A DNA stretch of 43,467 nt, taken from an uncultured Clostridium sp. GTDB taxonomy: Bacteria > Bacillota > Clostridia > TANB77 > CAG-508. The notes beneath the pieces are model-generated. The model saw nothing but the letters and a program-made list of their open reading frames with translations, made no database searches and was not told where the DNA came from. Where the stretch lies: assembly GCA_900553225.1 (NCBI GenBank), contig USCV01000007.1, positions 1 through 43,467 of the forward strand, in the 5' to 3' direction. The position numbers and the translations under genes were made by a program. This document shows, piece by piece, positions 1 to 9,352 of the stretch (the stretch's first letter is position 1; every line of letters starts with the position of its first letter).

Positions 1-61
1 GCGACCACATTTATTATATCAAAAAGAAGGATTTTTTCTACCCATAGCTAGAAGCCTTTAG

Positions 62-87
62 AACCCCGTGTATAACACGGGGTTTTC
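62..87 (+). terminator. GC-rich hairpin, probable intrinsic terminator
   Basis: A perfect 7-bp stem (CCCCGTG/CACGGGG) is followed by TTTT on the plus strand. It would end a plus-strand transcript entering from outside the window. The 60 bases before it have no recognisable coding sequence. A hairpin at a transposon end is an alternative I cannot exclude. Confidence 0.55.
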
Positions 88-95
88 ATATACCA

Positions 96-134
96 AAAAG
101 GACAAAGTATTATAAAAATATACTTTGTCTTTTG
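96..134 (-). terminator. Bidirectional terminator downstream of rlmD
   Basis: A 10-bp stem (GACAAAGTAT/ATACTTTGTC) is flanked by a T-run on each strand. On the minus strand it is the first terminator-like structure after rlmD, about 160 bases past its stop. The 135-292 interval holds nothing else I can support. Confidence 0.65.
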
Positions 135-292
135 GAAAGAAACAGTTGTCTTAATATTTTTTGACCTATCCACCACATACCACCTAGCACTTTAAAATAT
201 TTAATACTTAAAATTTTTCACTATTTTTTTATATTAATTTGAAATATTTTTAGTTTAGTAGACATGTCAATTTTTATTTATATTTCAGTACT

Positions 293-1654
293 TTACTTAA
301 GATATAGTACCGCACAACACTCCACATGGCTTGTAAAAGGGAACATATCAACTGGTTGAATTTTCATAATATCATAGTCACACTCCATAGCTTTTAAATC
401 TCTAACCAATGTGGCAGGATTGCAACTAATATAAACCAATTTTTTAGGTTTAACCGCTAAAATATTTTGTATAGTATTAACATCAAGACCTCTTCTTGGT
501 GGATCAACAAAAATTACATTTGGATAATCGCTTTTAGTTCTCATAACATTTTCAAATACTTTTTCTACATCTCCACATATAAACTCTATATTTTTAATAT
601 CATTTAATTTGGCATTTTGTTTTGCATCTTCAATTGCTTGCTCTACAATTTCAATTCCATATACTTTTTTTACGAATTTAGAAGCGAAAATTCCAATTGT
701 TCCAATACCACAATACAAATCATATAAAATATCATCTTTATTAAGTCCTGCAAGTTCAATTGCTGTATTATACAACACCTCTGTTTGAACTGGATTGACT
801 TGATAAAATGACATTGGTGATATTTTAAATGTATAATCTCCTAAAATATCATAAATATATCCATCACCATGAATTACAATATTTTGTTGTCCTAAAATAA
901 CATTGGTATTTTTCATATTAATGTTTTTTATGATGGTTTTTACGTTAAATTCTTTAACCAACAAGTCAACAAGCTCATTTTCAAATGGAAGTTTATTACC
1001 ATTAATTACTAAAATGCACATAATTTCATGTGTACGAATTCCAACTTTAATTACAATGTGTCTTAATAACCCTTTTTTAGTTTGTTCATTATACACTGGA
1101 ATTTTCTTTATGCTAATAAATTTGTAAATTGCAAATGCTATTTTTTCTGATATTGGATTTTGTATAAAACATTCTTTCATTGGTATAACTTCATGTGTTC
1201 TTTTGGCAAATATTCCAATTACTGGTTCGTTGTTTTTATTAAGTCCAATTGGATACTGTGCTTTATTTCTATAATAATATGGATTTCCCATTCCAATTGG
1301 CTGTTTTACGTCTATTTTAACACTTAAATTTTTATTTACAAGATTTTGAACTATATTTTTCTTTAAATTTAAAGTTTCTTCATATTTTATATGTCTTAAA
1401 TTGCATCCGCCACATCTTTTATACGTAAGACAATCCACATCTTCTCTATTTTTTGATTTTTTAATAATTTCAAGTAGCTTGCCAAAAGCATGTGAAGATG
1501 TAACTTTTACAATTAAAATCTTACATTTTTCTCCTTTAATAGCTCCTTCAATAAAAATAGTAAAACCATCTATTTTAGCAATTCCTTCACCTTCAAATCC
1601 TTGATCAACAATCTCTACTATATATTCACTATTCTTTTCTACTGGACTTCTCAT
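293..1654 (-). CDS. rlmD: 23S rRNA (uracil-C5)-methyltransferase, RlmD/RumA family
   Basis: SAM-dependent enzyme that makes 5-methyluridine in 23S rRNA; some Firmicute members modify two positions (RlmCD). The 453-residue protein has the family order: an N-terminal TRAM RNA-binding domain (about residues 8-66), the 4Fe-4S cysteines C75, C81 and C84 with a fourth cysteine near 163, and a Rossmann methyltransferase domain. The motif FVDPPRRGLD lies near 380 and the catalytic-cysteine motif SCNPATL has its cysteine at about 411. Start is ATG with GGGAGAA seven bases upstream. A 53-codon gene ends 13 bases before it, so the two are probably cotranscribed. Family assignment is firm; the exact uridine target cannot be told from sequence. 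Confidence 0.93.
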   Translation of the reverse strand: MRSPVEKNSEYIVEIVDQGFEGEGIAKIDGFTIFIEGAIKGEKCKILIVKVTSSHAFGKLLEIIKKSKNREDVDCLTYKRCGGCNLRHIKYEETLNLKKNIVQNLVNKNLSVKIDVKQPIGMGNPYYYRNKAQYPIGLNKNNEPVIGIFAKRTHEVIPMKECFIQNPISEKIAFAIYKFISIKKIPVYNEQTKKGLLRHIVIKVGIRTHEIMCILVINGNKLPFENELVDLLVKEFNVKTIIKNINMKNTNVILGQQNIVIHGDGYIYDILGDYTFKISPMSFYQVNPVQTEVLYNTAIELAGLNKDDILYDLYCGIGTIGIFASKFVKKVYGIEIVEQAIEDAKQNAKLNDIKNIEFICGDVEKVFENVMRTKSDYPNVIFVDPPRRGLDVNTIQNILAVKPKKLVYISCNPATLVRDLKAMECDYDIMKIQPVDMFPFTSHVECCAVLYLK

Positions 1655-1667
1655 TTGTCTTTCTCCC

Positions 1668-1829
1668 TTAAATATTTTTCTTGATTTCCTTTATTTGTTT
1701 GCTTTTTTCTCTTTCCTCTTTTTCTTTACTTTGCTTTTTATCCATTTCCACTAAGTCAGATAAATTAAACTTATTTAATAATTCTTCTCCATTATCTAAT
1801 CCTAAGTCATTAAAATACTTTTCTTTCAT
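1668..1829 (-). CDS. Small charged protein, unknown function
   Basis: A 53-residue ORF beginning MKEKYFNDLG and ending in a Lys/Glu-rich, probably helical or coiled-coil tail (residues 30-53). AAAGG lies 12 bases before the chosen ATG at 1829. An in-frame ATG at 1841 abuts the same AAAGG and would add four residues, but its spacing is too short. The stop is directly followed by the rlmD ribosome binding site, which suggests a two-gene operon. No family is recognised. Support is the ordinary codon use, tight spacing and compact charged composition. Confidence 0.55.
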   Translation of the reverse strand: MKEKYFNDLGLDNGEELLNKFNLSDLVEMDKKQSKEKEEREKSKQIKEIKKNI

Positions 1830-1936
1830 AACTTTTCGCATCCTTTCACATATAGCTTTAATTTACTATATTATACTCTCTTTTTCTATATAAAAACACT
1901 ATAATTTAAATTTAATTTTCACAAAGTTTATTTGTA

Positions 1937-2003
1937 AAAAAATAAAAAGTACTTTATAATGAGCTGCAACTATCCAGTTGTAATTCAAAATAAAGCACTT
2001 TCT
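1937..2003 (-). terminator. Terminator of the 2015-2194 gene
   Basis: On the minus strand a 12-bp stem (AAAGTGCTTTAT with ATAAAGTACTTT) encloses a smaller inner hairpin and is followed by TTTATTTTTTT. It starts 12 bases after the stop of the upstream small gene. Confidence 0.8.
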
Positions 2004-2014
2004 AAAGGCAGTTA

Positions 2015-2194
2015 TTATTTAATAATAATAATCTTGTTGCCACAATCTACTTGCTTCCACTCTACGTAGTGTCCAGAGTCTGATAACTTTAAAGCAAAGT
2101 CGAAGAGCTTTTCTACATTGCAAGATGTTATTGTCAAATTCCTACCTTCTTTTACAATACGAACAATGTTCTGTACCGCTGACGCTGTAGCCAT
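2015..2194 (-). CDS. 59-residue protein, unknown function
   Basis: The protein begins MATASAVQNIVRIV and ends in the very hydrophobic CGNKIIIIK. It looks like a small alpha/beta fold with two cysteines and no signal peptide or membrane segment. I chose ATG at 2194: GGAGG sits 11 bases upstream, whereas an upstream GTG at 2206 directly abuts that GGAGG. The gene is monocistronic, with its own promoter (2230-2258) and a strong terminator (1937-2003), so it is likely a real and well expressed gene. I do not recognise the family. Confidence 0.7.
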   Translation of the reverse strand: MATASAVQNIVRIVKEGRNLTITSCNVEKLFDFALKLSDSGHYVEWKQVDCGNKIIIIK

Positions 2195-2229
2195 TGGACT
2201 ACACACCTCCTTAAATTATAGTACTTTAT

Positions 2230-2258
2230 ATTATACCACAAATTATTATAAAAGTAAA
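2230..2258 (-). promoter_or_regulatory. Promoter of the 59-residue gene
   Basis: The minus strand reads TTTACT, 17 bases, TATAAT. The -10 is perfect and the -35 matches four of six. It lies about 35 bases upstream of the ATG at 2194. Confidence 0.6.
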
Positions 2259-2305
2259 TCAATTTTTAAAAATTGATTTACTCATTAACTTTTCGTTATT
2301 TACTT

Positions 2306-2570
2306 TTATCTAAATCCTCCGCCAGATGAGCCACCGGAAGATTCTCCACCACTACTGTAGCTACTTCCACCGCCACCACTATCGCGGTAACTTGTACTGC
2401 TGCTAGCTCTTTCTCTTCTTCTACCCGCTTCTATAGCATTATATCCAATTTCAGCTATAGCTCTAATTGCAATAGTTGTATCTTCAACATCTTTTAAGTT
2501 TTCTTGCAAAACTTTAAAATTGTTGTCGGCTTTTTATTTCAAATATGCCTCACTTAATGTAAATAATCTA
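2306..2570 (-). pseudogene. Remnant of a LemA-like gene with a Gly/Ser-rich tail
   Basis: One continuous minus-strand frame reads LDRLFTLSEAYLK, a TAA stop, then KADNNFKVLQENLKDVED. This resembles the LemA-family stretch around SEAYPDLKA-NF-LQ. The downstream part diverges and ends in a Gly/Ser-rich tail (GGGSSYSS...SGGGFR) like that of TPM/YgcG-type proteins, common neighbours of lemA. No methionine start with a ribosome binding site exists; the longest open part would need a TTG at 2509 with no Shine-Dalgarno. A further TAA lies just upstream. I infer a deletion-derived, decayed fragment. The LemA similarity is short, and this stop is not a CGG site. Confidence 0.5.
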
Positions 2571-2644
2571 TCCAATTATAGCAAATTTCCCCATCTGAAA
2601 TTTTCCACCTTTCTATCGTTTATATATTCTTTTTAACACTAATT

Positions 2645-3850
2645 TTATTTAAAAGATATTACCTCTTCACACATATTTTTGATCCACGAGTCCACATCTG
2701 ATTGAGTTGGATCAATACCTTCAGCCAAACTAGTTACTTCATATATAGTTCCATCAATTTCGAATAATATTCCTACATATTTTCCTTTAAATGGGTATTT
2801 ATCAGTACCATAAATTATATAAATATCTCTATTCATGTATTTATATTCTTTTAATCCTAAATATGATTGATTTAATAAACTTGAAGAAATAGAGTCAAAA
2901 TCTTCATTTTTATTACATTCCAAAATTTCTACAGAATTGTTTCTAGAATTACATGTAAAAATTATTGTATCTTTTTGCTTATTTGTTCCTGTTGCTCCTG
3001 AATTCCAATCTGTCATTTTCATACTGCTCATAAGAACTGTAGTATTATCGTCTAATTTAATGTCATCTTGATTAACTTTAAATGTAGCATACTTCATATA
3101 CGATTGATCTTGCATTTTTTCTAAAGAAATAAGTGAGGTTACTTTATCAGCTAATTCTTTTAAATCTTTTACTTCTACTTCAGTATTACTGTTAGATGAT
3201 TTAGATGGGTATGTGATTTGTAAGCAATAATCTGAATTAATAGGATAATAAGAATTAATATATGCATAAGAATGCTTTTCATTATCTTCATAAGATACTG
3301 TCTTCCAACTTCCTTCGGTTAATTCTACACCTTTAGGATTGTCATCAACAGATAATTCTATATTATAGAATTCTATATTATTTCCAAGAACATAAAATTC
3401 CATTTCGTCACTATTTTCGCTAATTGGTCGTATTCTTTTAGGTATTAAGAAATTATTATCTTTTACAGTTAATGAATAATAGTCTTTTCCAGAATTAGAT
3501 GATTTATAACCAATTTTAATATTCTCTGTAAAACCTACTGGTCGTATTTTTAGTTTTCCAGTTGTATTTCCAATTCTGCCCTCCCATCCTAAATCAAATA
3601 TTTCTTTATTTGTACGCACATAATAATCTTCTATGCTCCATTGTTTATTAACAGAATTCCACCATTCATCTGAGATCTTATTTATATCATATATAAATTT
3701 AAAACTCTCCGATGTCTCTTTTGATTCATTATTAGATACATTAGACTCATTATTAGATGAATCAGTTTTATCGTTTCCACATCCTGTTATTGTAAATAAA
3801 CTCATTAATAAGATTGCAATAAGAAGACTGTTTATAATTTTCCTTTTCAT
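2645..3850 (-). CDS. Putative lipoprotein, unknown function
   Basis: A 401-residue secreted lipoprotein. Lys/Arg at residues 2-4, a hydrophobic stretch and the lipobox ITGC (Cys24) predict cleavage by signal peptidase II and lipidation. Residues 25-50 are a Ser/Asn/Glu-rich linker, followed by a mostly beta-rich ectodomain of about 350 residues with no family I recognise. Start ATG has a good AGGGAGG. It appears monocistronic, between the lemA remnant and a Nudix gene. The cell-surface location is well supported; the function is not known. Confidence 0.85.
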   Translation of the reverse strand: MKRKIINSLLIAILLMSLFTITGCGNDKTDSSNNESNVSNNESKETSESFKFIYDINKISDEWWNSVNKQWSIEDYYVRTNKEIFDLGWEGRIGNTTGKLKIRPVGFTENIKIGYKSSNSGKDYYSLTVKDNNFLIPKRIRPISENSDEMEFYVLGNNIEFYNIELSVDDNPKGVELTEGSWKTVSYEDNEKHSYAYINSYYPINSDYCLQITYPSKSSNSNTEVEVKDLKELADKVTSLISLEKMQDQSYMKYATFKVNQDDIKLDDNTTVLMSSMKMTDWNSGATGTNKQKDTIIFTCNSRNNSVEILECNKNEDFDSISSSLLNQSYLGLKEYKYMNRDIYIIYGTDKYPFKGKYVGILFEIDGTIYEVTSLAEGIDPTQSDVDSWIKNMCEEVISFK

Positions 3851-4013
3851 TTTATTTCCTCCCTTTTTCTAATTATATACTACAATAAATGTTACCATAT
3901 TAATTTATATCTTTCAATATATATCTTCTATTTTTGTACTTGTAATTTATGTAAAATATAACTTAACATACTAAATACTGCTTTGTTATAATAATGGTAC
4001 AAGATAATTATAC

Positions 4014-4442
4014 CTAAATTTTTCCTTCTTCGATATCTTTTATCAGCATTTCTTTGACTTCTGTAGGAAGTAGCATAATATCTTTCACTTTATCTTTTGC
4101 AATTATTTCTGGAGTATAAGTTCCTCTATCTATATATTTTGGATCTCCTGAAAACTCTGGTCCTTGTCCTGTCCCTAGTTTTCCAGAAACATATTCACAT
4201 AAAAAAAAATGTTCTTCAGCTTTATCGTTTTGAATTGTATATAATTCTTTAATAACTTTTACATCAATTCCAAATTCTTCTTTTATTTCTCTTATTGTTC
4301 CCTCTTCAAAGCTTTCATTTCCTTCTCTTCCTCCTCCAGGAAATACATAATAATTTCCTATAGGATGATTTTTTACATTTTGCCTATGCATAAAGGCAAA
4401 TCCATTTTCCATAGGTATTAAACCTGCTAATCTTATTCTCAT
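4014..4442 (-). CDS. Nudix hydrolase
   Basis: A 142-residue protein with a canonical Nudix box at residues 37-59: G37, x5, E43, x7, R51-E52, x2, E55-E56, x, G58-I59. These residues bind the divalent metal and hydrolyse nucleoside-diphosphate-linked substrates. The preceding FPGGG is typical of the superfamily. The substrate cannot be assigned. The start at ATG 4442 gives the usual first strand (MRIRLAGLIP). It lies 25 bases downstream of the dnaE stop on the same strand, so it may be transcribed with dnaE. A second Nudix domain occurs at 40142-41053 but is not closely similar. Confidence 0.88.
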   Translation of the reverse strand: MRIRLAGLIPMENGFAFMHRQNVKNHPIGNYYVFPGGGREGNESFEEGTIREIKEEFGIDVKVIKELYTIQNDKAEEHFFLCEYVSGKLGTGQGPEFSGDPKYIDRGTYTPEIIAKDKVKDIMLLPTEVKEMLIKDIEEGKI

Positions 4443-4467
4443 TTTTTTCCTCCATTCTAATTATTTT

Positions 4468-7400
4468 TTATTCAACTTTTACTTGCTCATTGCCAACTAT
4501 TTCCTTTAATTCTTTTAAAACTTTATCGCTTAAGAAAACGCCTCCAGCTGCATCTTTCTTTTCTCCATTTATAATATAAACCTGTATATTATTTTTTTCA
4601 CCTGAGAAAAATCTAAGTAACCCTCTTAATCTGTTTTTGTTATTTTCTTCCAAATTTGTTATATCTAAATTTAGTGATTTATTTTTCGCAGCTCCAAATT
4701 CCTTTATACTACTTGCTACAATTTTAGCATCATCATCTTCTCTTATGCTTAATCTTCCTTCTATTAATACTATACTATCTTCTACTAATATATTAGAGCA
4801 AGATTGATAACAATTTTCAAATATTATGACTTCAAAACTTCCATACAAATCTTCTATTGTTACAAATGCCATTAATTTATTTGTTTTTGTATACTTTTTC
4901 TTAACACTACTAATTATTCCTGCTATTTTAATATTTTGTCCATCTTGAAATAATGATTTTTCATTATTTATCATTGCATTTTGTGCTTCTTTCATTTGCA
5001 TAGAATTAATAGTAGACTGTCTTTTTATTTCATCTTGTATATTATCTAATGGATGCCCCGAAATATACAACCCCAACATTTCTTTTTCCATTGATAATAG
5101 TTCTTTTTCCGAATATTCTTTTAATGTAGTATAATTATATTTCATTTTTTCAATTTCGTTTTCGTCTTGACTGTTAGTGGTCCCCAAGTCAAACATAGTA
5201 ATTTGCCCTTTTAAACTTTTTTTTGAAGTATCTAATATACTATCAACTATATCTTCAAATGAAGCCATAAGTGTACTTCTAGTTTGTTCAAATTCATCAA
5301 ATGCCCCTGCTTTAATTAAACTCTCTATGCATTTTTTATTTACCGCTTCATTTTCCATTCTTTCACAGAAGTCTGAAAAGCTTTCAAATTTGCCATTTTT
5401 TTCTCTATTTGCTACAATTTGATCTACAACTTGCGTTCCAACGTTTTTTATACTTCCTAAACCAAAACGTATTTTTCCATTATCTACAGTAAATTTTGTA
5501 AAACTTTTATTTATATCAGGTCTTAAAATTTGTATATTCATTCTTTTACATTCATTAATATACATTGGCACTTTATCTAAATTTCCCAAGAAACTATTTA
5601 ATGTAGCTGCCATGAATTCTTCTGGATAGTATGCTTTTAAATATGCTGTTCTGTATGATACTACTGCATATGCTGCTGCATGTGATTTATTAAATGCATA
5701 TTTAGCAAATTCAGCCATTTCATCAAAAATTTTGTTAGCAGATGCTTCATCTATTCCATTTCGAATACACCCTGGAATAATAACATTTCCTTGCTTATCT
5801 GTTTGTCCATGTATGAAATATTCTCTTTCTTTTGCCATCACATCCAATTTTTTCTTTCCCATTGCACGCCTTACCAAATCTGCTCTTCCGAAGTGAATAG
5901 CCTGCCAAATCTCTAACAATTTGCATAACTTGCTCTTGATATACCATACATCCATATGTTACTTTAAGTATTGGTTTTAATGCCGGATGAGTATATACAG
6001 CATGTTCCGGATCTTGTTTATTTGCAATATACCTTGGAATTTGATCCATAGGTCCAGGACGATATAGTGAAACACCAGCTATAATATCTTCCAAGCAGTC
6101 AGCCTTTAATTCTTTCATAAAGTTTGTCATTCCTTGGCTTTCAAATTGAAATATTCCGATGCTATCTCCATCTTGCCATAATTTGTATACTTTGGGGTCA
6201 TTCATGTCTTTATCAAATTCCACATTAATTCCTTTAGTTTGCTTTACTAGATTTATTGTATCTTGAATTACTGTTAATGTACGAAGTCCTAAGAAATCCA
6301 TTTTTAAAAGTCCTAATTCTTCTAGAGTAGTCATTATATATTGTGTAGAAATTGTTCCATCACGTACATATAAAGGTACATATGTATCTACAGGTTCTTT
6401 TGTAATTACTATTCCGCATGCGTGTGTTGAAGCTTGTCTAGGAAGTCCTTCTAAAGCCATTGCTATATCTAATAATTGTTTAACTCTATCATCATTTTCG
6501 TAAATATCTCTTAATTCTTTATTTTGTTCTAATGCTTTATTAATAGTAATATGTAATTCATTTGGAATCATTTTTGCAAGTTTATCTGTTTCACTGTATG
6601 CTAGATCTAAAGCTCTTCCAACATCACGAATTACCATTCTAGCTGACATTGTTCCAAATGTAATAATCTGTGAAACATGATCTGCTCCATATTTTCTTGA
6701 TACATAATCTATCACTTCTTGCCTTCTTTCATAACAAAAGTCGACATCAAAGTCAGGCATACTAATTCTTTCTGGATTTAAAAATCTTTCAAAAATCAAG
6801 TTATATTTTATCGGGTCAATATCTGTAATTCCTATAGTATATGCAACAATAGAACCAGCTCCAGAACCACGTCCTGGTCCTACTGGTATTCCTTGAGATT
6901 TTGCATAATTAATATAATCCCATACAATTAGGAAATAATCTACATATCCCATTTTCTTTATTACTGATAATTCATAATCTGCACGTTCTAATATCTCTTT
7001 TGATGGATTTTCTCCATATCTTTTTATTATTCCATCATCACAAAGTTTTTTTAAATAATCAAAGTGAGTTTCAAATTCTTCTGGTACATCATAATTTGGA
7101 AGTATTGTATGTCCAAATTCAAATTCCACATTACATTTTTGAGCTATTTTAACTGTATTTTCAATTGCCTCAGGAATATTCTTAAAAAATTCTTTCATCT
7201 CTTCTGGTGATTTTATATAAAAATCATTTGTTTCGAATTTCATTCTATCTTCATCTGTCATTCTTTTTCCTGTTTGAATGCAAAGCAAAACTTCGTGATT
7301 ATAACCATCTTCTTTTTTTAAATAATGTGAGTCATTTGTTGCAACGAGTGGAATATTTAGCTTTTTGGATAATTCTACTAATTTCTGATTTACCAAAATC

Positions 7401-7946
7401 TGTTTTCTCATTGTGTTACTTTGAACTTCTAAATAATAGTCCTCACCAAATACCCTTTTATGCCATAATGCTACTTCTTCTGCTTTTTGATAATCCTCTT
7501 TTAATATATTTCCGAGCGACTTCTCCTCCTAAACATGCACTGCAACATATTAAACCCTCATGATACTTTTCAAGTATTTCTTTGTCTATACGTGGTTTGT
7601 AATAGTATCCATCGATAAACCCTAAAGATACAAGCTTTGCTAAGTTTTTGTATCCTTCATTATTTTTTGCAAGTAATATTAAGTGATAATATTTGTTATC
7701 AATGTTTGGTTCCTTATCAAATCTTGTTCTAGGTGCTACATATACTTCACAACCAATAATTGGTTTTACTCCATTTGCTCTGCAGGCTTTGTAAAAATCA
7801 ATTGCGCCAAACATTACACCATGGTCAGTAATTGCAATAGAGTCCATTCCTAATTCTTTTGCTCGTATGGGTAAATCTTTTATTCTGTTTGCACCATCTA
7901 GCAAACTAAATTCACTATGTACATGAAGATGTACAAAATCCGACAT
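4468..7946 (-). CDS. dnaE: DNA polymerase III alpha subunit DnaE, two +1 frameshifts
   Basis: C-family replicative polymerase of about 1,158 residues once two +1 shifts are read, a normal length. Three segments carry successive domains: PHP domain (HLHVHSEFSLLDG, TDHGVMFG) at 7946-7515; palm, thumb and fingers with catalytic PDFDVDF and YGCMVYQEQVM at 7513-5891; and the rest of the fingers (LGRADLVRRAMGKKK), helix-hairpin-helix and OB-fold at 5889-4468. The segments abut exactly, with no missing residues. Each join is a zero-frame CGG followed by A: codon 145 (7514-7511) and near residue 686 (5890-5887). Reading GGA in +1 restores the frame; at the second join this is the glycine conserved in bacterial DnaE. 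ATG with GGAGG; promoter at 7986-8014. A polymerase with no intact frame is unlikely to be a pseudogene. Confidence 0.93.
5887..5890 (-). other. +1 recoding site CGGA in dnaE (site B)
   Basis: The mRNA reads CTT CGG AAG in the incoming frame; the protein continues as CTT (C) GGA AGA. The GGA encodes the conserved glycine of LGRADLVRRAMGKKK. Without the shift translation continues about 31 codons in a nonsense frame to the stop at 5795. Confidence 0.88.
7511..7514 (-). other. +1 recoding site CGGA in dnaE (site A)
   Basis: The mRNA reads GCT CGG AAA; the protein continues GCT (C) GGA AAT ATA, giving NILKEDYQKAEEVALW, which fits the end of the PHP domain. Without the shift translation stops about 18 codons later. 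An AGGAGGAG lies upstream, but it encodes the conserved Gly-Gly-Glu and is absent at most other sites. Confidence 0.85.
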
Positions 7947-7985
7947 ATTGTTTCCTCCTTAATTTTTGCTACATATCTTCTTGCA

Positions 7986-8014
7986 ATTATATATCAGGTT
8001 TGTCTGAATTACAA
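7986..8014 (-). promoter_or_regulatory. dnaE promoter
   Basis: The minus strand reads TTGTAA, 17 bases, TATAAT. The -10 lies 40 bases upstream of the dnaE ATG. Confidence 0.75.
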
Positions 8015-8087
8015 GAAATGTTACAATAGTTTTTAATTTGTTATTAAGTTTTTTTATAGGAAATAGTAAGTTTAAATTTTTTACCAC

Positions 8088-8118
8088 TAAAAAAAGTATG
8101 TGTCTTTAACCACATACT
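8088..8118 (-). terminator. Terminator upstream of dnaE
   Basis: 8-bp stem AGTATGTG/CACATACT followed on the minus strand by TTTTTTTA. It ends the transcript carrying the small membrane protein at 8198. Confidence 0.8.
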
Positions 8119-8197
8119 CTTAGAAATATTACAACAGTTTATATTATCCATTAATTTGGACTAAATAAGTATAGTATACTCACTTTATTCTTTAATA

Positions 8198-8398
8198 TTA
8201 GATAACAACTATGAACCCTCCAATAATTACTAAAATTAACCCAACAATCTTCAAACTGAATACTCCCTCATTTTGGTCACCAAAGCTGAATATTTTTTTA
8301 GTTATAATTCTGGCATCAAAAATCATAATTGCTCCAATTAGAGTTAATATCATACCCACTAATATTAAAATTAACTTTCCTATTTCAATTGCTTCCAT
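8198..8398 (-). CDS. Small two-helix membrane protein
   Basis: 66 residues with two hydrophobic helices (about 8-27 and 48-66) separated by a short polar loop containing DARIITKKIFSFGDQNEG. The ATG at 8398 has AAAGGA about 11 bases upstream. The stop lies 80 bases before a strong terminator, and the upstream gene starts about 30 bases away, so it probably shares the transcript of the mutarotase-like gene. No function can be assigned. Confidence 0.65.
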   Translation of the reverse strand: MEAIEIGKLILILVGMILTLIGAIMIFDARIITKKIFSFGDQNEGVFSLKIVGLILVIIGGFIVVI

Positions 8399-8421
8399 AT
8401 CATAAACATCCTTTACTTATT

Positions 8422-9291
8422 TTAGAAAAATTCTACCGTATATTTACATTCAAATTCTTCATTTGGCTTTAGCATTATAATATCTGTTTTTTCTGCAAAG
8501 ATACCACTTGTTTTAACCGTATCTGCTGTATTTTTCCATGGCTCTATACATAAAAAAGGTGCATTTGGCTTTGACCATATTGCTAAATATGGAAATCCAG
8601 AAAAATCTAATGTTAAAAGTGTTTTATTTGTATCACGTTTCTTCAAACTTATTTTTGAAGAAGTTATCCCTTTCATTATTAATGCATCATTATTAAATGT
8701 ATCTTTATTTAAATAAATTTTTGTTTTATCCACAATAACATTTCTTGCATATTCTGTACCAATTAATCCATCTACAAGATATAAAAAATGTATTTTTTCT
8801 TCTGGTTGTTCAAATTCCAAATAGTAATTTCCATTATTTAATTCTTCAGGGTCCACTTTAAAGGCTGGATGTCCGCCTATTCCAAATGGCATATTTGTAT
8901 CTCCAACATTTATAACTTTGTATATAGTTGTTAATTTGTTTTCATCTAACCTGTAAGTATTATATAATTCAAATTCAAATGGGTATCTTGCGAGTGTATT
9001 TTTATTGCTTTTTAATACATATGAATGAAAATTATCTAATTTTGTAATTGGTTCAAATTCCATATCTCTTGCAAAGCCGTGTTGCATTATTTCATAGTTC
9101 TTTCCATTTATCATTGTTTGGTTTTTCTTTAGTTTCCCTACGATAGGAAATAGTACTGGCCAGTGTCTTTTCCAATATACTTTTCCATTTTCATCTACAC
9201 AATCTTCTCCTTGGTGCAATTTCTCTATTCCATTTAGTTTAAAACTTATTAATTCTCCACCAAATTTCGATGTTAACATTTGAGCATGCAT
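8422..9291 (-). CDS. Aldose 1-epimerase-like (galactose mutarotase family) protein
   Basis: A 289-residue beta-sandwich protein resembling the aldose 1-epimerase/LacX group, which interconverts sugar anomers or binds hexose phosphates. The supporting motifs are GGELISFKLNG near the N-terminus, the histidine in QHGFARDMEFE (about 75), GIGGHPAFKV (about 160) and the late FLCIEPWKNTAD. LacX-like members match this late motif best, so the substrate is open. Two ATGs compete: the one at 9291 has AGGAG seven bases upstream and is preferred, while that at 9297 is only one or two bases from it. A near-perfect promoter lies at 9324-9352. Confidence 0.82.
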   Translation of the reverse strand: MHAQMLTSKFGGELISFKLNGIEKLHQGEDCVDENGKVYWKRHWPVLFPIVGKLKKNQTMINGKNYEIMQHGFARDMEFEPITKLDNFHSYVLKSNKNTLARYPFEFELYNTYRLDENKLTTIYKVINVGDTNMPFGIGGHPAFKVDPEELNNGNYYLEFEQPEEKIHFLYLVDGLIGTEYARNVIVDKTKIYLNKDTFNNDALIMKGITSSKISLKKRDTNKTLLTLDFSGFPYLAIWSKPNAPFLCIEPWKNTADTVKTSGIFAEKTDIIMLKPNEEFECKYTVEFF

Positions 9292-9323
9292 AGCCATTCT
9301 CCTTTTCTTTTTTTTACCTTTAT

Positions 9324-9352
9324 ATCATATTGTTTTTTTATGTAAATGTCAA
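9324..9352 (-). promoter_or_regulatory. Strong promoter of the mutarotase-like gene
   Basis: The minus strand reads TTGACA, 17 bases, TATGAT. The -35 is perfect and the -10 matches five of six. It lies about 35 bases upstream of the start. Confidence 0.82.

Noticed and set aside
1..90. Possible right end of an IS200/IS605-type element
   Set aside because: Only a hairpin at the window edge; no transposase residue pattern is recognisable in the three plus-strand frames.
110..178. 22-residue minus-strand ORF starting MWWIGQKIL
   Set aside because: AGGTGG is too close to the ATG (one base), the ORF runs into the terminator stem, and there is no family support.
7500..7535. Shine-Dalgarno-like AGGAGGAG as a frameshift stimulator, as in prfB
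   Set aside because: It encodes conserved Gly-Gly-Glu, and a similar element is found at most at one other site (AAAGGTG before the adhesin site).
4468..7946. dnaE as a triple-fragment pseudogene
   Set aside because: The three segments abut exactly with no missing residues, all motifs are intact, the promoter and ribosome binding site are good, and both joins are the same CGGA pattern seen in other essential genes.
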